Notes under the pieces: model-generated
What the model saw: only the letters and a program-made list of their open reading frames with translations
Database searches by the model: none
What the model was told of the DNA's origin: nothing
Program-made: the position numbers and the translations under genes
Origin: Allobaileyella intestinalis
Lineage (GTDB): Bacteria; Bacillota; Clostridia; Peptostreptococcales; Anaerovoracaceae
Reading direction: 5' to 3'
Assembly: GCF_009695865.1 (NCBI RefSeq)
Contig: NZ_VUNB01000002.1
Coordinates: 186,001 to 250,000 of the forward strand
DNA length: 64,000 nt
Shown here: positions 49,721 to 59,379 of the stretch, piece by piece
Layout of the letters: every line of letters begins with the position of its first letter
How positions within the stretch are numbered: position 1 is the stretch's first letter

Positions 49721-52486
49721 ATGGTGTTCTGTAAGAATTGTGGCAATAAGCTGTCCGAGGGGGCTAGATTCTGCAGCGTTTGCGGTGCAAGGGTCGAATC
49801 CGGGACGGAGCCGGCAATCAGCGAGAACGCAGTCAGAAGAGCAGAGACAGCTGCCATATCCGGGAAGCCTGCGAACCGTCCTGCAATGACGGATACAGAG
49901 TGGAAGAGCGATAGACGCCAGAGAAGGGCCAGCAGTGCTGACAAAGTGACATTTGACTGGAGCTCGGTAATTGATGATTCCCATCGGAAGGTTAATGAGA
50001 ACCTTAGATCTCCATGGGAGTCCACTGGTTTGAAAGAGGAAGAGCGCAGGACTCCGGCGGCTGTATACAATGGTCCGGGATTGTTTGAGACGAAGGAACC
50101 GGAAGTTCCTGAGAGGCAGGAGAGAAAGGCTGAGCCAGCCCCTGCAAGAAGGGAAAGAACTCTCACATATATAGACATCCTTAAACAGGAGAAAGGCCTC
50201 AAGAACCCGAAGGGTACTGAGACTTTTAACTGGGATGATGACATCCCTGAGAGTGAGCCGGCACCTGTTCTCAGCAGAGATGAGATGGAGAAGACTCAGG
50301 GATATGAGGATCTGTCTCAGGATATAGTATCAAGACTGGCTGGAACCGGTGATGATAAAGAGGCAGAGAAGCCTGCTGCCAAAGAAGTGCGGGTAGAGCA
50401 GAAGAAAGACGAAGGCAGCCGCAGAAGCGGATCTTTCGATGAGAACAAGATTCCTGATTTCGAGGAACAGCTGGCATATATCAGAGCAAGAAGACAGGCC
50501 AGAACTGTAACTCCTGAACCACCTAGATCTTTTGTGGAAAGTGCTGAAGCAGAAGAGAAGGAGATTCAGAAGGAACGTACCAGAGATCATGAGGAAGGAA
50601 CCCGCAGCAGAAGAACTGCATTTAACACTGCAGTAGGAAACGGGTTGACCGACAGCAATTCAGGCAGCGATATTGAGGATGAGCTGGCAGGAATTCTTGG
50701 AGACGACAGCCAGTTTATGGATGACCGTAAGGAAGAAGTTTCTGAAAGCCCTGTTCTCAGACCAGCAGAAGAAACTGAAACTTCCAGCCTGGACGATGAT
50801 TTAAGCAGTGAGTTCGATCTGGATAAAGATATCGACCTTCCAGAGGAGGAAGAACCATCTGCTCCATCTGAAGAAAAGGCAGAGGAGCCAGTTGAGGAAG
50901 CTTACAGTGACTTTGAGGAGAGCTATTCAAGACTGAGATCCAGGACAGGAAGAGCAGCCAGGAATCACGATGTACAGGCTCTCAGGGCTCTTGAAGATGA
51001 AGAACCTGATGAGGATCTGGAAGCAGAGCTGGAGGCCCTTGCTCCTGAATTTGCAGATGAGGGTTCCGAGGAGACTTCAGATACTAATATTGATGAGTAT
51101 CTGACTGAAGAGCCGGCTGAGGATGCTGAAGAGACAGCTTCCGGCACAGAGACACAGAAGTCCGAACCTGCTTCTGTTTCAGCCCCGACAGAGAAGACTG
51201 TTCCTCCAGAGGCAGATAAAGAAACTGAAGACGAGAAGGTAGCCGACCTGGCTGCAGAGATTGAGGCTCTTCAGAAGAAGCTTGCCCAGCTTACCGGAAC
51301 AGCTGATAAGGCAGAGAAGGTGGAAGAACCAGATAAGACTTCTGAGGAAGTTCAGCCAGTTGCAGCTGAGGAAGTAACTGCTGAGGAAGTAACTGCTGAG
51401 CCTGCAGAGGCACCTGAAGCTGAAGAGAATGAAGACATGACCTTTGACAGCTTCAGCCAGTTCGATGCAGAGTTCATGGAGACCCCTGACAACTCCGATG
51501 AGGCCGCAGATGCTCTCATGGATCTTGAGAACAAAGGGGCAGTAGAAGAGTATCAGGAAGAGGTAGCTCCAGAGAAAGAAGAAACATCTGAAGATGCAGC
51601 TGCCGAATTCACTATAGAAGAACCAGAGACACCTGCAGCACCTTCAGATAACGAAGTTCCAGGTGGATACGAAACAGAGTCCGGAGATCTGGACATCGAC
51701 AAGGAACTGGCTGCCCTTGGCTTCGATCTGGGTGATCAGCCAGCAGCAGCTGATGAACAGCCTGAGCAGCAGAAGGAAGAAGCTGAAGATAACGAAGGAC
51801 TGATCTTCACTGAGGCTACTACAGATACAAGTGTTCTTCCTGCAGATGGTGCTGACAACGACAGCACAATGAGCATCGATGAGCTGGAGCAGGATATCTT
51901 TGGTGAAGATGAGGATTCAGATCTTGAAGCAACAAGAAAGATCGAGAAGTTCTACACTCTTTACAGGAAGAATGAAGAGTTCCAGAAGCTTCTGGATGAG
52001 GAATATCAGAAGCTGAAAGCCGGAAGTGCCGATTACTCACTGATGGACGAGCCTGTGGAGGAAACAGGAACTGAGAACATGTACGGTACTGGTGCCACAA
52101 TCGCAATGGAAGTTGCGGAGGTAAACAAGGCACTGGAAGAAGCCGCAGGTCAGCAGGAAGCTGCTGAGCCAAAGGAAACAGAAGTACCTGAGAGCAAAGA
52201 AGCTGGAGATGCTATGGACTTCTCCGGAGTCAGCGCTGAGACTCAGACACCGGCTCCTGTTAAGGAAAAGGCAGCTCCTCCTGTAGAGGACGAGGATGAT
52301 GACTATGAAACCGGAAAGGGCGGCGGAGTTCTTACCGTAATCGCCATTATCGTGGCAGTTCTTCTGGTTATCCTTCTTGTGATTATTCTGGTTCTGAATT
52401 TTGCACCGAACAGCGGAGTTGCAGCAACACTGAACGAGAGTATTGCAAACCTTACAAAGCTCCTGGGAATCGGGCAGCAGGGCTAA
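49721..52486 (+). CDS. Zinc-ribbon protein with long acidic region and C-terminal membrane helix
   Basis: A 921-residue protein. The first 26 residues form a zinc ribbon (Cys4, Cys7, Cys18, Cys21). From about 60 to 860 the chain is highly acidic, rich in Glu, Asp, Ala, Ser and Pro, poorly ordered, with short repeats such as AEEVTAEEVTAEPAEAPEA near 545-563 and a coiled-coil-prone stretch AAEIEALQKKLAQL near 508-521. Residues about 869-894 are a single membrane helix, leaving a short tail outside. So a tail-anchored cytoplasmic acidic rod is likely. Function unknown; the strong promoter and leader suggest abundance. The acidity could reflect binding of basic partners. Confidence 0.8.
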   Translation: MVFCKNCGNKLSEGARFCSVCGARVESGTEPAISENAVRRAETAAISGKPANRPAMTDTEWKSDRRQRRASSADKVTFDWSSVIDDSHRKVNENLRSPWESTGLKEEERRTPAAVYNGPGLFETKEPEVPERQERKAEPAPARRERTLTYIDILKQEKGLKNPKGTETFNWDDDIPESEPAPVLSRDEMEKTQGYEDLSQDIVSRLAGTGDDKEAEKPAAKEVRVEQKKDEGSRRSGSFDENKIPDFEEQLAYIRARRQARTVTPEPPRSFVESAEAEEKEIQKERTRDHEEGTRSRRTAFNTAVGNGLTDSNSGSDIEDELAGILGDDSQFMDDRKEEVSESPVLRPAEETETSSLDDDLSSEFDLDKDIDLPEEEEPSAPSEEKAEEPVEEAYSDFEESYSRLRSRTGRAARNHDVQALRALEDEEPDEDLEAELEALAPEFADEGSEETSDTNIDEYLTEEPAEDAEETASGTETQKSEPASVSAPTEKTVPPEADKETEDEKVADLAAEIEALQKKLAQLTGTADKAEKVEEPDKTSEEVQPVAAEEVTAEEVTAEPAEAPEAEENEDMTFDSFSQFDAEFMETPDNSDEAADALMDLENKGAVEEYQEEVAPEKEETSEDAAAEFTIEEPETPAAPSDNEVPGGYETESGDLDIDKELAALGFDLGDQPAAADEQPEQQKEEAEDNEGLIFTEATTDTSVLPADGADNDSTMSIDELEQDIFGEDEDSDLEATRKIEKFYTLYRKNEEFQKLLDEEYQKLKAGSADYSLMDEPVEETGTENMYGTGATIAMEVAEVNKALEEAAGQQEAAEPKETEVPESKEAGDAMDFSGVSAETQTPAPVKEKAAPPVEDEDDDYETGKGGGVLTVIAIIVAVLLVILLVIILVLNFAPNSGVAATLNESIANLTKLLGIGQQG

Positions 52487-52569
52487 GTTACAAAAGTTAC
52501 AAGTGAGGCAGGTATTTGAGAAGGCCGGCCCTGTACCGGCATAAATAGAATATTGACCTGACACTGTAT

Positions 52570-52598
52570 GCAGCGGCAGCGAGATTCGCTGCCGCTGC
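52570..52598 (+). other. Strong hairpin in front of the UPF0182 gene
   Basis: Perfect 13-bp stem (GCAGCGGCAGCGA and its complement) with a three-base loop, 28 bases before the ATG. The following ATAATTTGTAT is T-poor, so it may be a weak terminator of the zinc-ribbon gene or a leader structure. A smaller GCCGG/CCGGC hairpin lies at 52523-52541. Confidence 0.65.
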
Positions 52599-52625
52599 AT
52601 AATTTGTATAACGAAAGGTTCTGAT

Positions 52626-55538
52626 ATGAAAATAGATCTTCGAAGAATGAAGAGTTCCGGCTCAGGAGACAGCCTTGTATACGGCGGCAATACGAGACCG
52701 GGAAAAGGCGGAGGCAGGAAGGCTGTTGCCCTGATCATAATGATTCTGGTCATCGCCTTTGTGATAATTGCCAGCCTGGTAGGATTTATCACAGACTATC
52801 TCTGGTTCAGGGAAATGAACTACACAGGGGTTTTCTGGAAAAAGCTGATCACAGAGCTTAAGGTGGGAATTCCCGTATTCCTGTTTACCACACTGCTGGT
52901 AAGACTGTATCTGAGAAGCCTGAGAAACGGCTATTTCAGGGAAATCGAATCCCACGAAATCCCGGATCTCAAACGGCTTAAGATTATTTCCTGGTCTCTT
53001 TCAGGAATATTCGCCCTCCTTGTTGCCATCTATTCAGCAGGAGATATGTGGATGAACTTCCTTCAGTTCGCCCATTCCACAAAATTCAACCTTAAGGATC
53101 CGATTTTCGGAATAGATACCGGGTTCTATGTGTTCAAACTGGAATTCCTTGCTAAACTGAACACCCTGGCCATTGGAATAATAATAGGAGCGGTTCTCCT
53201 TACAGTTCTGTATTACGGCATTCTGATGACTGTCAGAACTCCGGACTTTTTCGAGGAGGAGAATCACACTGAAGGAGATGATTTTTCCAGGGACAGTGAC
53301 AATAACTATATTCCTTTTGGGGGCAAAAAACAGTATGGAGAGGATATATTCCGCAGGTTTACAGAAGGCAGCAAAAGGCCGGAAATAAACAGAGGTAATT
53401 TCAGGCATCTCATGTCCATAGCCTCCGGAAAGCTGACCATTCTAGGCGTAGTTTTATACATAATGGTGGCAGTGGACTTTTTCCTCAATCAGTTTGACCT
53501 CCTTCATGCACATACAGGAACTGTTTACGGAGCAGGTTTTACAGATGTAAATGTGACCCTCTGGGTATACAGGCTGATAATGGCAGCGTCTGTAGTTGGT
53601 GCAGTGTTCTTCGTTATTCACATGCACAAGAAGGAGTATAAGAAACTCCTCAGGGCACCTGTGGCCATTGTTGCCATAGGAATTGCTGGAGTGGTTGTTG
53701 CCATGATCGTCCAGTCTCTGGTGGTTGCTCCAGATGAGATCAACAAGGAAAGCAAGTACCTGAAGAATAATATTCAGTACACTCAGCACGCCTATGATAT
53801 AGACAAGGTTAAAGTCAAGTCTTTCCCGGCCAATGAGTCCCTTGATGAACAGACCATAAAGGATAACAGCCAGACCATTGGAAATATCAGGATAAACGAC
53901 TATGAGCCTGTACAGGATTTCTACAACCAGACTCAGAGTATCAGGCAGTACTATGAATTCCATGATGTTGATATAGACCGGTACAATATTAACGGAGAGG
54001 AAACCCAGACATACCTCTCACCAAGAGAGATAGATGAGAATAAGATCAGCTCCACCTGGCTTAACAGGCACATCAAGTACACTCACGGATACGGAGCTGC
54101 GGTGTCCCAGGTAGATAAGGTAACTGCCAGCGGACAGCCAGATGTAGTTGTCAAGAATATTCCGCCGGAAACAAACGTCGATTCGCTGAAGATCACCAGA
54201 CCGGAAATCTATTTCGGTGAGCTTACAAACGATTATGCAGTTGTTAATACTAACGAAAAGGAATTCAACTATCCGGACGGCAATAATAACAAATACACGA
54301 AATACAAGGGAAATGCGGGTATTCGCCTGACTCCGCTGAACCGTCTTCTTTTTTCCATGAGAGAAGGAAGCATGCAGCTCCTGGTATCTTCAAATGTTAA
54401 CAGCAGATCCAGGATAATTATCAACAGAAACATTGAAGAGCGGGTGAAGAAGATCATGCCGTATCTCAAGTATGAATCCGATCCGTATATGACAATCGTA
54501 GGAGGCAGGCTGTACTGGATTGTGGACGCCTACACCACCAGCCAGTATTATCCATATTCTGAACCGTATTCAGGAAAGGTGGGTTCTACGAATTACATAA
54601 GGAACTCCATCAAGGTTACGATAGACGCGTATAACGGAGATGTGAATTTCTATGTAATAGACAATGAGGATCCAATAGCGGAGACATATAAGAAAATCTA
54701 TCCGGATCTGTTCAAGAATATCAGCACCATGCCTGAAGGCCTGAGAGAGCACATCAGATATCCGAACAATATGTTCAAGATTCAGGCCAGTGTTTACGAG
54801 AAGTATCACATGAATCAGGTAAAAGTCTTCTACCAGAAGGAGGACCTGTGGGATATTGCTCATCAGATTTACGGAACGGAAGAGAAGCAGATGGACCCGA
54901 GCTACTATATTTTCAGGCTGCCAGGGGAAAAGAATGCGGAATTTATCAACATGGTTCCGTTTACCCCTAAGTCCAAGCAGAACATGACGGCACTGATGAT
55001 GGCGCGGAACGATGGAGAGAATTACGGACAGCTGCTGGTTTACAAGTTCCCGAAGAGCAAGACTGTTTACGGCCCTATGCAGATCGAGGCTCAGATAGAC
55101 CAGAACACCGAGATTTCCAAGGAATTCTCCCTCTGGAATTCCTCCGGATCCAAATACAGAAGAGGAGATCTTTTCGTAATACCGATCAAGGATTCTCTCA
55201 TGTATGTGGAGCCTGTGTATCTGGAAGCTTCTAATCAGGCCATTCCTGAGATGAAGAGAGTAATCGTTGCCTATGGAGACAGGATCAGCTACAGTTCCAA
55301 TCTTGAAGAAGCCCTGGAAGATCTGTTCGGAGGCACGTATAACAGCGGACCAGCGAACGCATCAGGAGGAACGGATAGCAGGGATTCAGGAAAGCCGTCC
55401 CTCAAGACTCTGGCAAAACAGGCACGTGACGAGTATGATGCCGCTCTTGATGCTCAGAAGAACGGTGACTGGAAGGGCTATGGAGATCACATAAACAAGC
55501 TCAGCGGATACCTGGATCAGATGGAGTCTGCAGAGTAG
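52626..55538 (+). CDS. UPF0182 family membrane protein
   Basis: A 970-residue protein of the UPF0182 family, conserved in many clostridia and actinobacteria but without known function. The N-terminal third has about seven membrane helices (first near 36-60, then 84-104 and others to about 365), including the family segment YLWFREMNYTGVFWKK. The rest is a large exported domain with FIEGTxx-like patterns such as TNDYAVVNTNEKEFNYP and VDAYTTSQYYPYSEPYSG. The last 60 residues are charged and end in a coiled coil. AAAGG lies upstream. It follows the zinc-ribbon gene on the same strand. Confidence 0.9.
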   Translation: MKIDLRRMKSSGSGDSLVYGGNTRPGKGGGRKAVALIIMILVIAFVIIASLVGFITDYLWFREMNYTGVFWKKLITELKVGIPVFLFTTLLVRLYLRSLRNGYFREIESHEIPDLKRLKIISWSLSGIFALLVAIYSAGDMWMNFLQFAHSTKFNLKDPIFGIDTGFYVFKLEFLAKLNTLAIGIIIGAVLLTVLYYGILMTVRTPDFFEEENHTEGDDFSRDSDNNYIPFGGKKQYGEDIFRRFTEGSKRPEINRGNFRHLMSIASGKLTILGVVLYIMVAVDFFLNQFDLLHAHTGTVYGAGFTDVNVTLWVYRLIMAASVVGAVFFVIHMHKKEYKKLLRAPVAIVAIGIAGVVVAMIVQSLVVAPDEINKESKYLKNNIQYTQHAYDIDKVKVKSFPANESLDEQTIKDNSQTIGNIRINDYEPVQDFYNQTQSIRQYYEFHDVDIDRYNINGEETQTYLSPREIDENKISSTWLNRHIKYTHGYGAAVSQVDKVTASGQPDVVVKNIPPETNVDSLKITRPEIYFGELTNDYAVVNTNEKEFNYPDGNNNKYTKYKGNAGIRLTPLNRLLFSMREGSMQLLVSSNVNSRSRIIINRNIEERVKKIMPYLKYESDPYMTIVGGRLYWIVDAYTTSQYYPYSEPYSGKVGSTNYIRNSIKVTIDAYNGDVNFYVIDNEDPIAETYKKIYPDLFKNISTMPEGLREHIRYPNNMFKIQASVYEKYHMNQVKVFYQKEDLWDIAHQIYGTEEKQMDPSYYIFRLPGEKNAEFINMVPFTPKSKQNMTALMMARNDGENYGQLLVYKFPKSKTVYGPMQIEAQIDQNTEISKEFSLWNSSGSKYRRGDLFVIPIKDSLMYVEPVYLEASNQAIPEMKRVIVAYGDRISYSSNLEEALEDLFGGTYNSGPANASGGTDSRDSGKPSLKTLAKQARDEYDAALDAQKNGDWKGYGDHINKLSGYLDQMESAE

Positions 55539-55849
55539 CTTAACAGAGTATTATTAATTGGCCGGTGCGCAGGAAAGGAATACTGCGGCCGGTCATTTTA
55601 TTGCCGAAGTAGCTCATGGAAAAATAAGTGAACAATATGGCGGAGAACTGCGGCAGTACCCGGGGAAATTTGTAAACAATAGTTTCTGTACGGGAAATAA
55701 CGTTCGAAAACAAGCGGCTCAGAGAGATAAATTTATCAAGAATTCATAAAAAATCATTTTAATAATGTGATATTTCCCCCATAATGTTGTAATATTAAAA
55801 AGTATTTTTTTAGGAGCCAATGGGTATTGGAAAAAGGAAGGTGGCGTAT
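55539..55849 (+). other. Gap before the glutamine synthetase gene
   Basis: After the UPF0182 stop there is a hairpin CCGG-CGCAG/CTGCG-CCGG (55562-55592) followed by TCATTTTATT, a possible terminator. A weak promoter is GTGATA (55767-55772), 17 bases, TAATAT (55790-55795). Otherwise AT-rich sequence with no convincing gene. Confidence 0.5.
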
Positions 55850-57766
55850 ATGAGGTTTGACTTAGACAAAATGCTGTTTACCATCAGGCCGGAAGAACAT
55901 GATCCGGCAACAATCAGATCCCTGCTGGAAAAGCATCCGGAAGTCAAGTTTGTGTCTCTCACCGGCGTAGACCTGGCAAACCATTCAACGGATGAGAAAA
56001 TCCCTATGAGAGAGTTTATAGACAATATTGAGAAAACTCTGAAGAACGGTGTTCAGACTGACGGCTCCAGCGTGGCACTTCCTATTATAGCCGCCCTTTC
56101 TGATGCGAGAGTTGACATTATTCCTGACAGCAATGTTAACTGGTATGTTGAATATAATTTTCACAATGTTGACTACAAAACAGATCTGCCTGTAGGAACC
56201 CTGAGAATCCCTTCATTCCTGAGGCACAACAACGAGAAACTTGTTGGATCAAGAGAGTTTAACAACAGGTGCACACAGTGGTTCAAAGAGGGAGTTATGG
56301 AGGCTCTGAACGAGAACCCTGATGTTTTCAATTATATCGACGGAGTAGACTCACCAGATGAGATAGAGTCCCTTTCTCTGACCAGCGCAACTGAGCTGGA
56401 GTTCTGGGTCAAGACCCCTGACGACAGAGCTGACAGGGCTCAGCTCTTCACTTCACAGGAGCTTAAAGAGCAGTACTGGAAGAGAACAGTAGGACCAGTG
56501 GGAACAGCCCTTGAGGAAACGCTGGAAATCCTTGACAGATACGGCTTTGAAGTGGAAATGGGTCATAAGGAGGTTGGAGGCATCAGAGCAAAGATGGGCA
56601 ACTCCGGCCAGTATGACCATATTATGGAGCAGCTGGAAATAGACTGGAAATTCTCCAGCCCTATTCAGGCCTGTGACAATGAAGCACAGGTAAAACACAT
56701 CGTAAGGGATGTGTTCAGAGCAAACAATCTGGAAGTTACTTTCCTGGCAAAACCAATGGACGGTGTTGCAGGAAACGGAGAGCACACCCACCTTGGAATG
56801 ACTGCAAAACTCAAGAACGGAAAGAGGGTGAACCTTTTCGTTCCAAAGGATAGAGAAAACGAGTTCATGAGCCCTGTAGGCTTTGGCGCACTCATGGGAC
56901 TTCTTAGGAATTACGAGATTCTTAATCCTTTTGTAAGTGCCACTCACGATGCCTTCGCAAGACTGAAGCCAGGTTACGAAGCTCCAGTATGCATCGTTAC
57001 ATCCCTTGGAAGGACAGTTGAGGATCCGTCAAGGAACAGAACAGTTCTGGCAGGTCTGGTAAGGGATTCCAGCAATCCACTGGCCACCAGGTTCGAGCTC
57101 AGATCCCCGAACCCACACAGCAACACATATCTGCTGGTAGGAGCCGCATACATGCTTATGCTTGACGGAATCAAGGCAGCTCTCAGTGCAGGCAAGACCC
57201 CTAAGGAACTGGAAGCATCAATTTCCAAGAAGGCAGGCGAAGAAGACTTCTATCTGGAAAAAGACAGAGAATACAGAAGCGAGGAGAACGTATTTGAGTT
57301 CTACACTCCTGAGGAGAGGGAGAAGCTCTTCGGCAAGGCTCCGGCCACTGTATGGGAAAATTTCAAAGCACTGGACGAACATCCGGACATGCTGAAGAAA
57401 ATCACAAAGGGCGATCCGGTTATGGAGCTGATCGTAAAATCCTTCAGAGAGCAGCTGACCACAAAGTGGTACACAGAGCTTCACGACAGACAGATTCCTA
57501 ATACCATGGACTTCGTGCGCAGGTGCACAAAACAGCATGTTGAAACTGACGCAACAGACTTCGACATCATGAACTGGCGCCGGGTGGACGAGCTAAGGAA
57601 GTATATGGGAAAAGATTATCTGGAAAGCCTTTCCCTTCTGTCAAGAGCTCAGATTGCCATAGACGAGAAGGACTTCGATCTGGTGTCAGAACTGGAAATC
57701 GAAATTCAGAAGAAGACAGAAGAATTGAGGAAGCTTTACAGAACATATACCAAGAACCTTTTCTAG
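55850..57766 (+). CDS. glnA: Glutamine synthetase (long form)
   Basis: A 638-residue glutamine synthetase making glutamine from glutamate, ammonia and ATP. The active-site motifs are complete: DGSSV near 72, ATELEFW near 179-185, GNSGQYDHIMEQLEIDW near 245-261, GNGEHTHLGM near 305-314, RNRTVLAGL near 394 and FELRSPNPHSN near 415-425. It is about 170-190 residues longer than type I enzymes, mainly in a C-terminal extension after residue 450, and shorter than type III. The adenylylation tyrosine of type I is not recognisable. Start: ATG 55850 after AAGGTGG; ATG 55820 just after AGGAG would add 10 residues. Confidence 0.9.
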   Translation: MRFDLDKMLFTIRPEEHDPATIRSLLEKHPEVKFVSLTGVDLANHSTDEKIPMREFIDNIEKTLKNGVQTDGSSVALPIIAALSDARVDIIPDSNVNWYVEYNFHNVDYKTDLPVGTLRIPSFLRHNNEKLVGSREFNNRCTQWFKEGVMEALNENPDVFNYIDGVDSPDEIESLSLTSATELEFWVKTPDDRADRAQLFTSQELKEQYWKRTVGPVGTALEETLEILDRYGFEVEMGHKEVGGIRAKMGNSGQYDHIMEQLEIDWKFSSPIQACDNEAQVKHIVRDVFRANNLEVTFLAKPMDGVAGNGEHTHLGMTAKLKNGKRVNLFVPKDRENEFMSPVGFGALMGLLRNYEILNPFVSATHDAFARLKPGYEAPVCIVTSLGRTVEDPSRNRTVLAGLVRDSSNPLATRFELRSPNPHSNTYLLVGAAYMLMLDGIKAALSAGKTPKELEASISKKAGEEDFYLEKDREYRSEENVFEFYTPEEREKLFGKAPATVWENFKALDEHPDMLKKITKGDPVMELIVKSFREQLTTKWYTELHDRQIPNTMDFVRRCTKQHVETDATDFDIMNWRRVDELRKYMGKDYLESLSLLSRAQIAIDEKDFDLVSELEIEIQKKTEELRKLYRTYTKNLF

Positions 57767-57845
57767 ATTCCATCATAAAACACCATAAAATAAGATAAAT
57801 ACACAGTATTTAACCGCAGCCTCCCATATCAGGAGGTTGTTGGTG

Positions 57846-57851
57846 TATAAT
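57846..57851 (+). promoter_or_regulatory. -10 box upstream of serS
   Basis: TATAAT preceded by GGTG, as in several promoters of this window; no clear -35. A CAGCCTCC/GGAGGTTG hairpin (57817-57839) precedes it and a TCCTGCC/GGCAGGA hairpin (57864-57887) follows in the leader. No T-box sequence is seen. Confidence 0.5.
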
Positions 57852-57946
57852 GGAACGAAACAATCCTGCCCCTGAAGTCTGGCAGGAAACAGGTAATATT
57901 AAATATCAGTCAGAACATGAAATATTATGAAAGATGAGGCAATGTA

Positions 57947-59218
57947 ATGCTTGATATCAAAAGAGTAAGAGAAGACTTTGACAATGTTAAGGCCGCCGTG
58001 GAGAGAAGAGGAAAGGGAGATTTCGGCCTGGACAGCGTTCTCCAGTATGACGCAAAGAGAAGAGAGCTGCTGGCCCAGGTTGAACAGCTTAAGAACAAGC
58101 AGAACACCACATCAAGAAAGGTGCCGGCAATGAAGAAGGCCGGTGAAGATACAACTGCCCTCTTCGCCGAGATGAAAGAGCTGAGCAAGAAGATCAAAGA
58201 TCTTGACGCCCAGGTATCAGAGGTAGAGGAGGCTCAGAGAAACGCCCTCCTCAACGTTCCTAATACTCCATATAAAGATGTTCAGACAGGAAAGGACGAC
58301 ACAGAGAATGTTGAGCTGAGAAAATGGGGAGAGCCTACACAGTTCAGCTTTGATGCAAAGGCTCACTGGGATATTGGAGAAGATCTGGATATCCTGGACT
58401 TCGAGAGAGCCGGAAAACTTTCAGGTGCCAGGTTCACAGTATACAAAGGCAAGGGAGCAAGACTGGAAAGAGCAGTAATCAACTTCATGCTGGACCTCCA
58501 CACAGAAGAGCAGGGCTATACGGAAATTCTCCCTCCTTTCATGGTAGGAAGAAAGGCCATGACCGGCACAGGTCAGCTGCCTAAATTCGAAGACGACATG
58601 TTCTACATTCAGGACAAGGACATGTTCCTCATCCCTACAGCTGAGGTTCCTGTAACAAATCTGAGAGATGATGAGATACTGGACTTTGACGAGCTTCCTG
58701 TATACTACACAGCATACACTCCATGCTTCAGAAAGGAAGCAGGTTCAGCCGGAAGAGACACTAGAGGACTGATTCGCCAGCACCAGTTCAACAAGGTGGA
58801 AATGGTAAAACTGGTAGCTCCTGAAACATCTTACGATGAGCTGGAGAAGCTGACAAATGACGCCGAGGAAGTTCTGAAGAGACTGGGCATCCCTTACAGA
58901 GTAGTAAGGTTGAGCACCGGCGACCTGGGCTTCTCATCTGCCATGACTTATGATATCGAAGTGTGGATGCCAAGCTATGGAAGATACGTGGAGATCTCCA
59001 GCTGCAGTAACTTCGAGGACTTCCAGGGAAGAAGAGCAAACATCCGCTTCAGAAGAGAAAAGGGCGTTAAGCCGGAATTCGTACACACCCTGAACGGATC
59101 AGGCCTTGCAGTAGGAAGAACAGTTGCAGCCATTTTGGAAAACTGCCAGCAGGAAGACGGTTCAGTTGTAATTCCTGAGGCACTGAGACCATATACAGGC
59201 TTCGACGTAATCAAGTAA
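57947..59218 (+). CDS. serS: Seryl-tRNA synthetase
   Basis: A 423-residue class II tRNA synthetase charging tRNA-Ser. The N-terminal coiled-coil arm (about residues 30-100) holds [21 protein letters not shown]; class II motif 2 is [26 protein letters not shown] near 264-289, and motif 3 is [20 protein letters not shown] near 382-401. Full length and without change at key places. GAGG lies seven bases before the ATG. It stands alone between the glutamine synthetase and a decarboxylase-family gene. Confidence 0.97.
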   Translation: MLDIKRVREDFDNVKAAVERRGKGDFGLDSVLQYDAKRRELLAQVEQLKNKQNTTSRKVPAMKKAGEDTTALFAEMKELSKKIKDLDAQVSEVEEAQRNALLNVPNTPYKDVQTGKDDTENVELRKWGEPTQFSFDAKAHWDIGEDLDILDFERAGKLSGARFTVYKGKGARLERAVINFMLDLHTEEQGYTEILPPFMVGRKAMTGTGQLPKFEDDMFYIQDKDMFLIPTAEVPVTNLRDDEILDFDELPVYYTAYTPCFRKEAGSAGRDTRGLIRQHQFNKVEMVKLVAPETSYDELEKLTNDAEEVLKRLGIPYRVVRLSTGDLGFSSAMTYDIEVWMPSYGRYVEISSCSNFEDFQGRRANIRFRREKGVKPEFVHTLNGSGLAVGRTVAAILENCQQEDGSVVIPEALRPYTGFDVIK

Positions 59219-59286
59219 GGAAAGCCGGGTTTCTCAAGAGGCACATAGCAGAGAGACCCTGATAGATTTTATCTGAAAAAAACAAC

Positions 59287-59311
59287 TGGCCGCGGCGTTA
59301 TGCTGCGGCCA
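59287..59311 (+). terminator. GC-rich hairpin after serS
   Basis: TGGCCGC/GCGGCCA stem with an 11-base loop, followed only by ATGAGTTTATAA; weak T run, so termination is uncertain. Confidence 0.5.
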
Positions 59312-59379
59312 TGAGTTTATAAGGGTGGGCCCGGAGAGTCCGCGTTTTAACAGCTCAATGGTGAAAGGTAAGTTGCAAA

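Noticed and set aside
55558-55749. 63-codon frame before glnA
   Set aside because: Starts in the hairpin after the UPF0182 gene, no ribosome site, no recognisable protein features.
57767-57946. T-box leader for serS
   Set aside because: No GGTGG-type antiterminator sequence or specifier loop, and the leader is too short; only ordinary hairpins are seen.
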